Below the pieces are notes generated by a model. That model saw nothing but the letters and a program-made list of their open reading frames with translations, searched no databases and had not been told where the DNA came from. A DNA stretch of 27,008 nucleotides. Origin: Desulfobacca acetoxidans (GTDB lineage: Bacteria > Desulfobacterota > Desulfobaccia > Desulfobaccales > 0-14-0-80-60-11). The stretch spans positions 1 to 27,008 of the forward strand of contig DZCR01000029.1 in assembly GCA_022736495.1 (NCBI GenBank). The letters are read 5' to 3'. Numbering within the stretch: position 1 is the first letter of the stretch; every line of letters begins with the position of its first letter. This document shows, piece after piece, positions 1-7,093 of the stretch. A program made the translations under genes and the position numbers.

Positions 1-107
1 TTTAAATAAATATGTCATCATTTATAGAAAAGCTAAGGTCACTTCAATTATTATGAGGCTAATTACCCAAACAGTCCCTTTCGTCCTTTCTTCTCCCGTG
101 GCACAAA
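1..107. other. AT-rich flank downstream of dxs
   Basis: This short AT-rich stretch lies 3' of the dxs stop codon. I see no ORF, and no hairpin followed by a T-run that would end the dxs transcript, so the terminator, if any, lies outside the window or is not intrinsic. Confidence 0.5.
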
Positions 108-2060
108 TTAATTAAACGTGCCCCAGACCACTTTCTTGGGCTGCGCCGGCTGTTCCAGGAGGGTGAGGGCGCCCTTCAGGATCCCGGTGGCATCCAGGCC
201 GTATTTTTTCCGGAGAATGTCCTGGGTGCCGTGTTCCACGAAAACGTCGGGAACCCCCAGGCGTTTCACCGTGATGCCGAAGAGATTCTGGTCCGCCAGG
301 ATCTCCAGCACCGCGCTGCCGAAGCCGCCGGCCAGGACGTTTTCCTCCACCGTCAGGACCCGGCCATGCTTAGCGGCCAGACTCAGGATCAGGGGCTCAT
401 CCAGGGGTTTGACGAAGCGGGCATTGACCACTGTGGCGCTAAACCCCTGTTTATCCAACTCCTTGGCCGCGTGCAGAGCCGGATAAACCGAGGCGCCCAA
501 GGCCAGGATGAGCAGATCCTCCCCTTCCCGCAAGACTTCGGCCTTGCCGATGGGCACCGGGCTCAGGGTAGAGGAAAACGCCACCCCCACGCCCCGGCCC
601 CGGGGGTACCGCAGGGCGATGGGACCCGGATGCTGCATCGCAGTAAAGAGCATATCCCGCAATTCATTTTCGTCCTTGGGGGCCATCACGACCAGGTTGG
701 GCAGATGGCGCAGAAAGGACAGATCGAAGAGCCCCTGGTGGGTCTCGCCGTCTTCCCCCACAACCCCGCTCCGGTCTAAGGCAAAGACCACAGGCAGTTT
801 CTGGATGCAGATATCGTGGAGCACCTGGTCATAGGCCCGCTGCAGGAAGGTGGAATAAATGGTAACTACGGGCCGCATCCCTTCCAGGGCCAGGCCGCCG
901 GCAAAGGTTACGGCGTGCTGTTCACAGATGCCCACGTCAAAAAACCGGCTGGGGAACTCTTTCTGGAAATCCACCAGGCCGGTGCCATCGGGCATCGCCG
1001 CGGTAATAGCCACAATCCGGGGGTTCTCCCGCCCTAAGCGCACCAGAGTGTCGCCAAAGACCTGGGTGTAACTCGGGACCTGACTCACGCTCTTCGTGGG
1101 CTCGCCGGTATCGGGATCGAACTTGCCCAAGCCGTGAAAGCCGGTGGGGTCGGTTTCGGCGGGCTCATAGCCTTTGCCTTTGGTGGTGAGCACATGGACC
1201 AGGATGGGGCCGCGTAAATTCTTGACATTCTGCAAGGTCTCCAGCAAATGGTCCAGACGGTGCCCATTCACCGGCCCCAAATAGGTAAATTTCAGCGCCT
1301 CGAAGAGCATCCCCGGGGTGAAAAAAGCCTTAAAGGATTCTTCACTGCGCTTGGCCCAGAGCACCAGGTCATCGCCGATGGCCGGGAGGGAGCGCAGCAG
1401 GTTTTCCACCTGCTTTTTCAGAAAGACCATGGTGGGCCGGGTGAGTTGGCGGCTCAAAAAGGAGGACAGGGCGCCCACATTGGGGGCGATGGACATGCCG
1501 TTGTCGTTTAAGATGACGATGAGGTCTTTGTTTAGGTCTCCGGCGTTGTTGAGGCCCTCAAAGGCGATCCCCGCGGTCATGGAGCCGTCGCCGATTACCG
1601 CGATCACCCGGTTGCGCTCCCGCTTCAGGCAGCGGGCGCTGGCCATGCCTAAGGCCGCGGAGATCGAGGTGGAGCTGTGCCCGGTGTCGAAGGCGTCGTA
1701 AGGGCTCTCACCGCGCTTGGGAAAGCCGCTGATGCCACCGTGCTGGCGCAGGGTATGGAACCGGTCCTGGCGGCCGGTGAGCAATTTGTGGGCATAGGCC
1801 TGGTGTCCCACATCCCAGACGATCTTGTCCCGGGGGCAGTCAAAGACATAGTGCAGGGCGATGGCAAGCTCCACTACTCCCAGGCTGGGGGCCAGATGCC
1901 CCCCGGTGAGCGCTACGGTGGAGATGATCTTCTCCCGGATCTCCTTGGCCAGTTGCGGCAGAGATTCCGGCGGCAGCTTCTTGAGCTGCTGGGGATTATT
2001 GATGGTATCTAATAAACGGCGGACCTTAGCGTCAGGTCGCAAGCCCTGTTGATTGTCCAT
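108..2060 (-). CDS. dxs: 1-deoxy-D-xylulose-5-phosphate synthase
   Basis: Condenses pyruvate and glyceraldehyde 3-phosphate to DXP with thiamine diphosphate, the first step of the MEP isoprenoid pathway, in the cytosol. At 650 residues it is slightly longer than the usual 620-640. The N-terminal domain has GGHLAPSLG (about 53-61, with the conserved His), [10 protein letters not shown] (about 125-134), and the ThDP/Mg site GDGSMTAG (157-164) with NDNG at 186-189. The central domain has the catalytic Glu in [12 protein letters not shown], followed by the Tyr/Arg-rich transketolase region and the C-terminal domain. ATG is chosen because AAGGA lies just upstream. It is the last gene of a minus-strand xseA-xseB-ispA-dxs group, 110 bp after ispA. 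No frameshift or missing key residue is seen. Confidence 0.97.
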   Translation of the reverse strand: MDNQQGLRPDAKVRRLLDTINNPQQLKKLPPESLPQLAKEIREKIISTVALTGGHLAPSLGVVELAIALHYVFDCPRDKIVWDVGHQAYAHKLLTGRQDRFHTLRQHGGISGFPKRGESPYDAFDTGHSSTSISAALGMASARCLKRERNRVIAVIGDGSMTAGIAFEGLNNAGDLNKDLIVILNDNGMSIAPNVGALSSFLSRQLTRPTMVFLKKQVENLLRSLPAIGDDLVLWAKRSEESFKAFFTPGMLFEALKFTYLGPVNGHRLDHLLETLQNVKNLRGPILVHVLTTKGKGYEPAETDPTGFHGLGKFDPDTGEPTKSVSQVPSYTQVFGDTLVRLGRENPRIVAITAAMPDGTGLVDFQKEFPSRFFDVGICEQHAVTFAGGLALEGMRPVVTIYSTFLQRAYDQVLHDICIQKLPVVFALDRSGVVGEDGETHQGLFDLSFLRHLPNLVVMAPKDENELRDMLFTAMQHPGPIALRYPRGRGVGVAFSSTLSPVPIGKAEVLREGEDLLILALGASVYPALHAAKELDKQGFSATVVNARFVKPLDEPLILSLAAKHGRVLTVEENVLAGGFGSAVLEILADQNLFGITVKRLGVPDVFVEHGTQDILRKKYGLDATGILKGALTLLEQPAQPKKVVWGTFN

Positions 2061-2087
2061 GTGTCCTTAACCTTTCCCCCTGGGTTG

Positions 2088-2139
2088 ATTATAAGTTAAT
2101 CCTTTCACGTGTCTGTTGCAACTATTGGATAACGTTATC
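2088..2139 (-). promoter_or_regulatory. candidate dxs promoter and upstream palindrome
   Basis: In the 110-bp AT-rich gap between ispA and dxs, the minus strand has a perfect TATAAT at 2093-2088. No good TTGACA lies at the right distance, so any promoter would depend on other contacts. A perfect 12-bp palindrome, GATAACGTTATC, lies at 2128-2139, about 35-50 bp upstream of that -10. This position could suit a regulator binding site. Both assignments are inference. Confidence 0.35.
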
Positions 2140-2170
2140 ACAAATATGCGTTCAGTTCGGATCGCTTCTT

Positions 2171-3061
2171 TCAAGAGCGTCGCGCCAGCAGATACTGGGC
2201 CAGTTCCCGCAAGGGCTGGGCCTTGGCTGCAAAGGGCTCCAACGCGGCGACGGCCTCGGCCACCAGGCGTTGGGCCCATGCCCGGGTGGCCTCCAGTCCC
2301 AGCACCGCCGGATATGTGGCCTTCTGCCGCTTCTCATCCATACCCACAGCCTTGCCCATTTCCGCAGTTTCACCTTCTACATCTAATAGATCATCGGTAA
2401 TTTGAAACGCTAACCCAAATTTTTCTCCATACGCGGTCAGGGCAGTGGTTTCGGCCCGGTTGCCGCCTCCCATGAGAGCCCCGGCCCGCACGGCCGCGGT
2501 AAGCAAAGCCCCGGTCTTGGCGCGATGGATGGTCTCCAACTCCTTTAAGGTGACCCGGCGGCCTTCCGCCAGCAAATCCAACATCTGGCCCCCCACCATG
2601 CCCTGGTAGCCGGCGGCAGACGCCACCAGGTTGATCACTTCCAGCAGGACTCTTTCCCGGTCTTCATATTTGTCAGCCGCCCCGGCCAGGGTGCGGAAGG
2701 CCTCGGTGAGCAAACCGTCTCCCGCCAGAATGGCGGTGGCCTCATCAAACTGCTTGTGGCAGGTGGGCTGGCCCCGGCGCAGGTCATCGTCATCCATGGC
2801 CGGCAGATCATCATGGATCAAAGAGTAGGTGTGGATCATCTCCAGGGCGCAGGCCACGGGCAAAACTTCGCCCGGATCGCCCCCCACGGCTTCGGCCGCG
2901 GCCAGGCACAAGATGGGGCGCAGCCGTTTGCCGCCCACGAACAGGCTGTAGTGCATGGCCTGAGTCACGCGGAAGGCCGGCCCCCGCACCTGCGGCAAAT
3001 AGGCCTGCAGGGTCCGGTTGACCAGTCCCCGGCGCTCTTCCAGGTAGGCCTCTAAATCCAC
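2171..3061 (-). CDS. ispA: farnesyl diphosphate synthase (short-chain polyprenyl synthase)
   Basis: Adds isopentenyl diphosphate to dimethylallyl and geranyl diphosphate to make farnesyl diphosphate, the precursor of undecaprenol and quinone side chains. All-helical, 296 residues, typical length. GGKRLRP (43-49) binds the substrate diphosphate. The first Asp-rich motif is DDLPAMDDDDLRRG (84-97) and the second is DDLLD (223-227). The start is GTG at 3061, supported by GAGGG six bases upstream on the minus strand; no ATG fits better. It begins 39 bp after the xseB stop, consistent with co-transcription with xseB, and dxs follows. Exact product length (C15 or longer) cannot be read with certainty, but the motif pattern fits bacterial FPP synthase. 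Confidence 0.93.
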   Translation of the reverse strand: MDLEAYLEERRGLVNRTLQAYLPQVRGPAFRVTQAMHYSLFVGGKRLRPILCLAAAEAVGGDPGEVLPVACALEMIHTYSLIHDDLPAMDDDDLRRGQPTCHKQFDEATAILAGDGLLTEAFRTLAGAADKYEDRERVLLEVINLVASAAGYQGMVGGQMLDLLAEGRRVTLKELETIHRAKTGALLTAAVRAGALMGGGNRAETTALTAYGEKFGLAFQITDDLLDVEGETAEMGKAVGMDEKRQKATYPAVLGLEATRAWAQRLVAEAVAALEPFAAKAQPLRELAQYLLARRS

Positions 3062-3100
3062 GCTAGCCCTCGATTGCCGGCAATCAAACTGTAAGTCATC

Positions 3101-3355
3101 CTAAGCGCCACTATTTTCATCCTCGGGGAAAGGCCGGGTAAAAAACCGCCCGGCATCGTCCTTGAGCAGAAGTTCCACCCGCTTTTCCACCTCGTCCAAC
3201 TTCTTATGGCAGAAGCGCACCAATTGCACCCCTTCTTCGAAGGCGCGCATGGCCTCTTCCAGGGCCAGATCCCCGTGTTCCAGGGAATCCAGCACTTCCT
3301 CCAGGCGCTTGAGCCCCGCCTCAAATGTCAGTTCTTCTTGTTTTGCTTTGGCCAT
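3101..3355 (-). CDS. xseB: exodeoxyribonuclease VII small subunit
   Basis: Small helical subunit of exonuclease VII, several copies of which bind XseA to form the nuclease that degrades single-stranded DNA. It has 84 residues, the normal size. The family signature is clear: an N-terminal LTFEAGLKRLEEVLDSLE, then GDLALEEAMRAFEEGVQL and a helix ending CHKKLDEVEKRVELLL. The ATG at 3355 has no recognisable Shine-Dalgarno sequence. It is preceded instead by an AT-rich, heptad-like stretch (see the repeat at 3364-3379). The partner xseA is on the same strand but separated by about 410 bp that contain a small unrelated ORF. Confidence 0.95.
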   Translation of the reverse strand: MAKAKQEELTFEAGLKRLEEVLDSLEHGDLALEEAMRAFEEGVQLVRFCHKKLDEVEKRVELLLKDDAGRFFTRPFPEDENSGA

Positions 3356-3363
3356 TTAAAATT

Positions 3364-3379
3364 GGTTTTCGGTTATCAG
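3364..3379. repeat. heptad-like repeat before xseB
   Basis: On the minus strand, just before the xseB ATG, the sequence reads as degenerate 7-base units: CTGATAA, then CCGAAAA, then CC. A second TGATAACC lies a little further upstream. It occupies the place where a ribosome-binding site would be expected and resembles the clearer heptads before pheS. Degenerate and short, so low confidence. Confidence 0.35.
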
Positions 3380-3705
3380 TCTTTGATTTTGTTTTTCTGG
3401 TTATCATTAACCTTCCTTAAAGAAAGATTAACGTCTGATATGGAAGTCTTAATTTCTACTCTACCCTTCAAATTCACAAACAATCCAACAACCTTTCCAT
3501 CCTCCCATTTAACTTCCAAAATTCCATAATTATGTAGGCCCCGAAGAATTATGTTTGTCAATCTATTTATCTCCGATGCTTCTTCACGTAATCTATTGGC
3601 TTCTAATCGTAGTTCATCACCTGCCCTCTTATAAAAAAAATAGGAAGCCAAAAATGTTATAATACCCCCTAAGATAACTCCTAAAGCTGTCTGTACCCAT
3701 TCCAT
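3376..3705 (-). CDS. small AT-rich membrane-anchored protein, unknown
   Basis: I do not recognise this 109-residue product. One hydrophobic segment (about 7-25, ALGVILGGIITFLASYFFY) is followed by a charged stretch (about 28-52, EANRLREEASEINRL) likely to form a coiled coil. A small, possibly beta-rich C-terminal part follows, with EVKWEDGKVVGLFVNLKGRVEI. This suggests a protein anchored in the inner membrane at its N terminus. The codons and flanks are much more AT-rich than the neighbours. No Shine-Dalgarno precedes the ATG, and the stop falls inside the heptad-like repeat before xseB. It splits xseA from xseB on the same strand. It may be an acquired islet gene or, less likely, a non-coding AT-rich insertion; the coherent membrane-anchor plus coiled-coil layout favours a real gene. 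Confidence 0.6.
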   Translation of the reverse strand: MEWVQTALGVILGGIITFLASYFFYKRAGDELRLEANRLREEASEINRLTNIILRGLHNYGILEVKWEDGKVVGLFVNLKGRVEIKTSISDVNLSLRKVNDNQKNKIKD

Positions 3706-3767
3706 TTTAATTTGATCTAATTTTTAATCTAATGCATTAATCTGGTTTTGATTCAAGTGCCGTATCC

Positions 3768-5102
3768 TTATTCTGTTTGTAACACTTCGCAATCCATCCG
3801 GCCCCGGGCCACCTGGACCCTGATACCCGCGCCCGGAGGCACCAGGGCGGCATCCCGAATCACCGTTTCCTCCGGGAGCAGGGTGGCCACGGCGTATCCC
3901 CGCTGCAAGATGGATAACGGATTGAGCTGCCCCAGATGCGTCTGGCAGTATTCCAAATGCCGGCGGCGTTCCGCCAGGCGTTGGCAGAGACACTGGCCCA
4001 GCCTGGTGGCCGCCTGTTCCAGCCGCTGCCGGGGCGTTGCAATGGCCCGCCGAGGGCTCAAGAGAACAAGCCGGGACGCGGCCAGGCGCAGGTGCTGCTC
4101 CTGATGGATTATGGCACGCCGGGCCCGCCGCACCAGGACCTCGGCCCGCTCATCCACCCTGAGGCGCAAGTCCGTAAGAGTGCGGCGCGCATCCGGCAGC
4201 CGCCGGGTCATCAAGCCCAGGTGCTGCCGGGCCTGGTCCCGGCGCCGGGCTAAGGTTCGGGCCAGGGTGACGCCCAGGCGGGTCAGACGGCGCTCAAGTT
4301 CGGCCCGATCGGGGACCACCAGTTCCACTGCAGCGCTGGGCGTGGGCGCCCGCCGGTCCGCCACAAAATCGGCAATGGTAAAATCCACTTCGTGGCCCAC
4401 CGCCGAGACCACCGGTATGGGGCAGCGATGAATGGCCCGGGCCACGGTCTCTTCGTTGAAGGGCCACAAATCTTCCAGGGAACCGCCGCCCCGGGCCAGG
4501 ACGATGACGTCAATCCCGGCATAACCGCCCAAGTCGTTCAGGGCCTGGGCAATCTCTCCCGCGGCTTGGTCGCCCTGCACCTTCACCGGATAAATGAGCA
4601 CCTCGACGTTTACGGAGCGCTGCTTCAAGAGGCGCAGAAAATCCCGCACCGCCGCGCCCGTGGGCGAGGTGACCAGGGCGATTTTTTTCGGCAAAAACGG
4701 CAAGGGTTTCTTCAACTCGGGGGCAAAGAGCCCCTCGGCCTGGAGGCGGTTTTTCAGGACCCCGAAGGCCTGGGCCAGGGCCCCCAGCCCCAGGGGTTCC
4801 AGGTAATCCACCACTAACTGGTATTCCCCCCGGGGTTCATACACCGTAAGGCGGCCCCGGCACAGGAACTGGCTGCCCTCCTGGGGTTTGGTGCGCATGT
4901 GCTGATGGTTGCCCTTGAAGAGCACAGCCTTCAGTTGGGCCCCGGCATCCTTGAGGGTAAAGTAGTAGTGGCCGCTCACCGGCTGCCGGAGATTGGAGAT
5001 CTCGCCGCTCACCCAGACCAGGGAGAAATAGGTCTCCAGCCGGTCCCGAATCTCCCGGGTAAGGGCGCTCACCGTATAGATATGGGGCAGTTCCTGATTC
5101 AT
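3768..5102 (-). CDS. xseA: exodeoxyribonuclease VII large subunit
   Basis: Catalytic subunit of exonuclease VII, which degrades single-stranded DNA from both ends in repair. It has 444 residues, normal length. An N-terminal OB-fold (about 1-100, with VWVSGEISNLRQP and SGHYYFTLKD) binds DNA. The nuclease core has VTSPTGAAVRDFL, ARGGGSLEDLWPFNEE and PVVSAVGHEVDFTIADFVAD, then DRRAPTPSAAVE. A long Arg/Leu-rich helical region (about 270-390) binds XseB, and NPLSILQRGYAV marks the C-terminal domain. The ATG at 5102 fits the family N terminus, although no Shine-Dalgarno is visible (AT-rich leader). It is the first gene of the exonuclease-isoprenoid group. The GH8 gene lies 166 bp upstream on the same strand, with a G-run palindrome between them. 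Confidence 0.96.
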   Translation of the reverse strand: MNQELPHIYTVSALTREIRDRLETYFSLVWVSGEISNLRQPVSGHYYFTLKDAGAQLKAVLFKGNHQHMRTKPQEGSQFLCRGRLTVYEPRGEYQLVVDYLEPLGLGALAQAFGVLKNRLQAEGLFAPELKKPLPFLPKKIALVTSPTGAAVRDFLRLLKQRSVNVEVLIYPVKVQGDQAAGEIAQALNDLGGYAGIDVIVLARGGGSLEDLWPFNEETVARAIHRCPIPVVSAVGHEVDFTIADFVADRRAPTPSAAVELVVPDRAELERRLTRLGVTLARTLARRRDQARQHLGLMTRRLPDARRTLTDLRLRVDERAEVLVRRARRAIIHQEQHLRLAASRLVLLSPRRAIATPRQRLEQAATRLGQCLCQRLAERRRHLEYCQTHLGQLNPLSILQRGYAVATLLPEETVIRDAALVPPGAGIRVQVARGRMDCEVLQTE

Positions 5103-5203
5103 CGAAAGAGTTTAATTTTATATTTATATCACATTTTGGCACCCGCCGGGGGAAAAATTTCCGCCGTCGGCGCGCTCTGATCAGGCAGGTTAAACCATAT
5201 GTT

Positions 5204-5223
5204 CCCCCTTTTGACAAAGGGGG
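5204..5223. repeat. G-run palindrome between GH8 gene and xseA
   Basis: CCCCCTTT at 5204-5211 and AAAGGGGG at 5216-5223 form a perfect 8-bp stem around TGAC. There is no T-run on either side, so it does not look like a standard intrinsic terminator. Related palindromes occur at 5843-5865, 10417-10507, 12963-13010 and 20183-20204. The rest of the 5103-5268 gap is AT-rich near xseA, with TATAAA-like boxes on the minus strand, and otherwise holds nothing I can name. Confidence 0.75.
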
Positions 5224-5268
5224 AGCAGGGAATATTTTGGTTTTTGAGCATTTATACTTAGACCGGTT

Positions 5269-6540
5269 TCATTGACCAGGTTGAACCCACCCGACATAAA
5301 GCGCCAACCCCAGCCAGGCCCAGTTGTTGGCGTAGTAGTTATCGGGGGCCTCGAAATAAGCTTGGCCGCCCTCTTCCCGGTAGAAGGACAATATTTTCAG
5401 CGCCATTTGCCGGGCAAAGTCCTTATCCCCTGCGGCCAGGGCTCCGGCCAGCACCCCGCCATAGAGCACCGGGCTCTCATAATCCACCGCCGGGGTGCCG
5501 TCGTAGTGATAGACCGCGGCGAGCCGGTGATGAGCCTGCCATTGGCCCTTGAAAAACGGCAGAAATCTGTCCAGCAGCAAGCGGCCCGCCTGGGGCTCCT
5601 GAAACCACAGTCCGTCCAGGGCCACCCGGAACGGCACCCGCACCGCCTCCCAGCCAAAATCGGTACTTTTGTCCGGCGCCGGGCGGATAGCACCGGCGGC
5701 GTCCACCTGGCACCAGTCGGGGAAGAGGCCCACGCCCTGCCGGTCACCTAGTTGCTGGCTAACTTTTTCTAAAAACGGATAAGTGGCGCGACCCAGTTGG
5801 CGCCAAGCGATCGCCGCGGCTGTATCCTCACCCCCTCCCCGGCCCTCCCTCATCAAGGGGGAGGGAGATGGGGCACCCTCCTTGGGAAGGCCTTTTCCTG
5901 CAGCCGCCCCTGGCCCCGGATTGGCCTGGGCAAACAGGCGGTAAGCCGCAGGCGAAAAATACGAAGGGTTTATGAGGTAAGGCGGGGCTGGCTCATGCCA
6001 GTTGCCCGGGGTGATGAGGGGTTCGCCGTTGGGAAGATGCACCACTACCTTGTTCAGGATTGCCTGGTTAACCCGGCGGGACTCCTCCAGATAAGCGGGC
6101 AGGCCCGCTGGGGGCCGCCAGCCCTGGCGGTGGGCCAAAAGCAGGGCCAGGGCGTAATCCAGATCGGCATCCGTGGCGCTGTTGGCATCCAGCACCCCCC
6201 AGGCGCCGTCGGGCAACCGGCCCCAGCGCCAGGAGAGCAGACTGTCGCCATATTTTTCGGCCCGGGACAGATGCCGATGCGTCCAGCCGTACACCCGGAC
6301 AAAGGTGGCTGCGTCCCCGGCCCAAACGGCCCGGAGCAGCGCGTAAGCCTGGGCCTCGGAGATGGTGCCGCCCCCCTGCTCCGGAACCTTGACCTGGCCG
6401 TCAGGTTTGATGAACTGCCGGCAGTAGCTCCGCCAGGAGGCGGTCAGCACCTGCTTTAACCGGGCCGGAGACGGCTCCGTTTGGCAGGCGAGACAGAGCC
6501 CGGCGAACAGGGCCACGAGAATAATTTTACATTTAATCAT
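5269..6540 (-). CDS. glycoside hydrolase family 8 lipoprotein (BcsZ-like endoglucanase)
   Basis: Predicted to cleave beta-1,4-glucan or a related exopolysaccharide in the cell envelope. The N terminus MIKCKIILVALFAGLCLAC looks like a lipoprotein signal peptide with Cys19 as the lipidated residue. GH8 features follow in order: TISEAQAYAL with the likely acid Glu62, DGAWGVLDANSATDADLD (111-128), LITPGNW, LINPSYFSPAAYRLFA (189-204) and STDFGWEAVRVPFRVALDG (292-310). BcsZ and CelA have the base Asp in a Y-D-A-x-R-V setting; here the aligned residue is Glu298 (W-E-A-V-R-V). Residues about 205-242 are a Gly/Pro-rich insert encoded by a G-run palindrome. At 423 residues it is longer than BcsZ (about 370), partly because of this insert. 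No Shine-Dalgarno is seen. No cellulose synthase genes are nearby, so the substrate is open. Confidence 0.85.
   Translation of the reverse strand: MIKCKIILVALFAGLCLACQTEPSPARLKQVLTASWRSYCRQFIKPDGQVKVPEQGGGTISEAQAYALLRAVWAGDAATFVRVYGWTHRHLSRAEKYGDSLLSWRWGRLPDGAWGVLDANSATDADLDYALALLLAHRQGWRPPAGLPAYLEESRRVNQAILNKVVVHLPNGEPLITPGNWHEPAPPYLINPSYFSPAAYRLFAQANPGPGAAAGKGLPKEGAPSPSPLMREGRGGGEDTAAAIAWRQLGRATYPFLEKVSQQLGDRQGVGLFPDWCQVDAAGAIRPAPDKSTDFGWEAVRVPFRVALDGLWFQEPQAGRLLLDRFLPFFKGQWQAHHRLAAVYHYDGTPAVDYESPVLYGGVLAGALAAGDKDFARQMALKILSFYREEGGQAYFEAPDNYYANNWAWLGLALYVGWVQPGQ
5843..5865. repeat. G-run palindrome inside the GH8 coding sequence
   Basis: CCCTCCC at 5843-5849 and GGGAGGG at 5859-5865 form a stem within a longer C-rich/G-rich block (about 5829-5881). 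Read on the minus strand it keeps the GH8 frame open and encodes a peptide containing SPSPLMREGRGGGED (about residues 225-239). The insert falls in a loop just after the conserved NPSY segment. It appears to be a repeat that inserted into a coding sequence without breaking it. Confidence 0.75.
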
Positions 6541-6880
6541 TTTTTACAAAGGAGGGGCGGCCGCAGGGAGAGCCTGGCGCGGGCTGCACCCGCCGGGGGC
6601 GGCCTCAGGCCTGAAACCTCCAATAACCCTAACAATTATCTCAAAACCTCGCAGCTTTGAAACCATTGTCATGCTGATGGGAGTGCAGAGGCTCGCATGC
6701 CTAACCAGCCGGGAGCCTTCACTCTGTCAAGGATGACCGAAAACCTCGATTTTGAAAGAGTGCGAGGCTTTTACCTGCACCTTCTCACTAACCGGCACGG
6801 CTTGCAAGGATAATCTCCGGGGCCGGGCGCCGGGGTCCCGGCCGATCCGGCCTGGAATTTTGAGCCGGCCCCCGCTCCGT
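6541..6880. other. divergent intergenic region, no gene
   Basis: Between the GH8 gene (minus) and thrS (plus) lie about 550 bp. I see no credible ORF in this first part. It contains a degenerate interspersed-repeat-like segment at about 6667-6738, which begins TTGTCATGCTGA and ends GGATGACC so that its ends are inverted (GTCAT/ATGAC). It also has a small CCTCG/CGAGG hairpin near 6743-6770 followed by TTTT. The right edge (6820-6880) is GC-rich. Confidence 0.45.
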
Positions 6881-6906
6881 TTAGTTGACAAGTTTGCGAA
6901 AATTTC

Positions 6907-6936
6907 TTGACAAACACAGGTATTTATGAGAAATAT
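6907..6936 (+). promoter_or_regulatory. candidate thrS promoter
   Basis: TTGACA at 6907-6912, 18-bp spacer, then AAATAT at 6931-6936. A second TTGACA lies at 6885-6890 without a matching -10. Transcription from here would give a leader of about 150 nt before thrS, containing the hairpins at 6962-6978 and 7039-7081. The -35 is perfect; the -10 is moderate. Confidence 0.45.
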
Positions 6937-6961
6937 TGCACGAACCTGAAGAGATCAGAGG

Positions 6962-6978
6962 TCCCTGGTGGCCAGGGA
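6962..6978 (+). promoter_or_regulatory. perfect hairpin in thrS leader
   Basis: TCCCTGG (6962-6968) and CCAGGGA (6972-6978) form a 7-bp stem with a 3-nt loop. It has no following T-run. It lies in the predicted thrS leader, upstream of the terminator-like hairpin, and could be part of an attenuation or repressor-binding fold. Its role is unknown. Confidence 0.45.
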
Positions 6979-7038
6979 TAACAAACCTAACGGCAACCCT
7001 TTGAATTCAACCCGTATGTAATCTAAATGGCATTGGAC

Positions 7039-7081
7039 GGCATCTGGGAAGGCTCCGTGAGAGGCCCGAGATGCCTTTTTT
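7039..7081 (+). terminator. terminator-like hairpin just before thrS (attenuator candidate)
   Basis: GGCATCT (7039-7045) pairs with AGATGCC (7069-7075); the stem can extend with GGG/CCC across a bulged G. Six T follow directly (7076-7081). The hairpin ends four bases before the thrS ribosome-binding site GAGG at 7085-7088. A terminator in this place would also cut off infC, rpmI and rplT unless read through, so a transcription attenuator is the simplest reading. No T-box sequence or Thr-rich leader peptide is evident. Confidence 0.7.
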
Positions 7082-7093
7082 ATTGAGGCGATC

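Noticed and set aside
3724..3993. Second ORF overlapping the end of xseA on the minus strand
   Set aside because: It overlaps the conserved xseA C terminus and shows only Gly/Pro-rich out-of-frame sequence.
7028..7043. sigma54 -24/-12 promoter (TGGCA...GGCAT) in the thrS leader
   Set aside because: The GC of the -12 element is one base off the required spacing and the T before it is missing.
6962..7081. T-box riboswitch before thrS
   Set aside because: The conserved T-box core (AGGGTGGNACCGCG) is absent; only GGTGG within a short hairpin is seen.
7027..7086. 19-codon leader peptide before thrS
   Set aside because: It contains no threonine codons and no ribosome-binding site, so classical leader-peptide attenuation is not supported.
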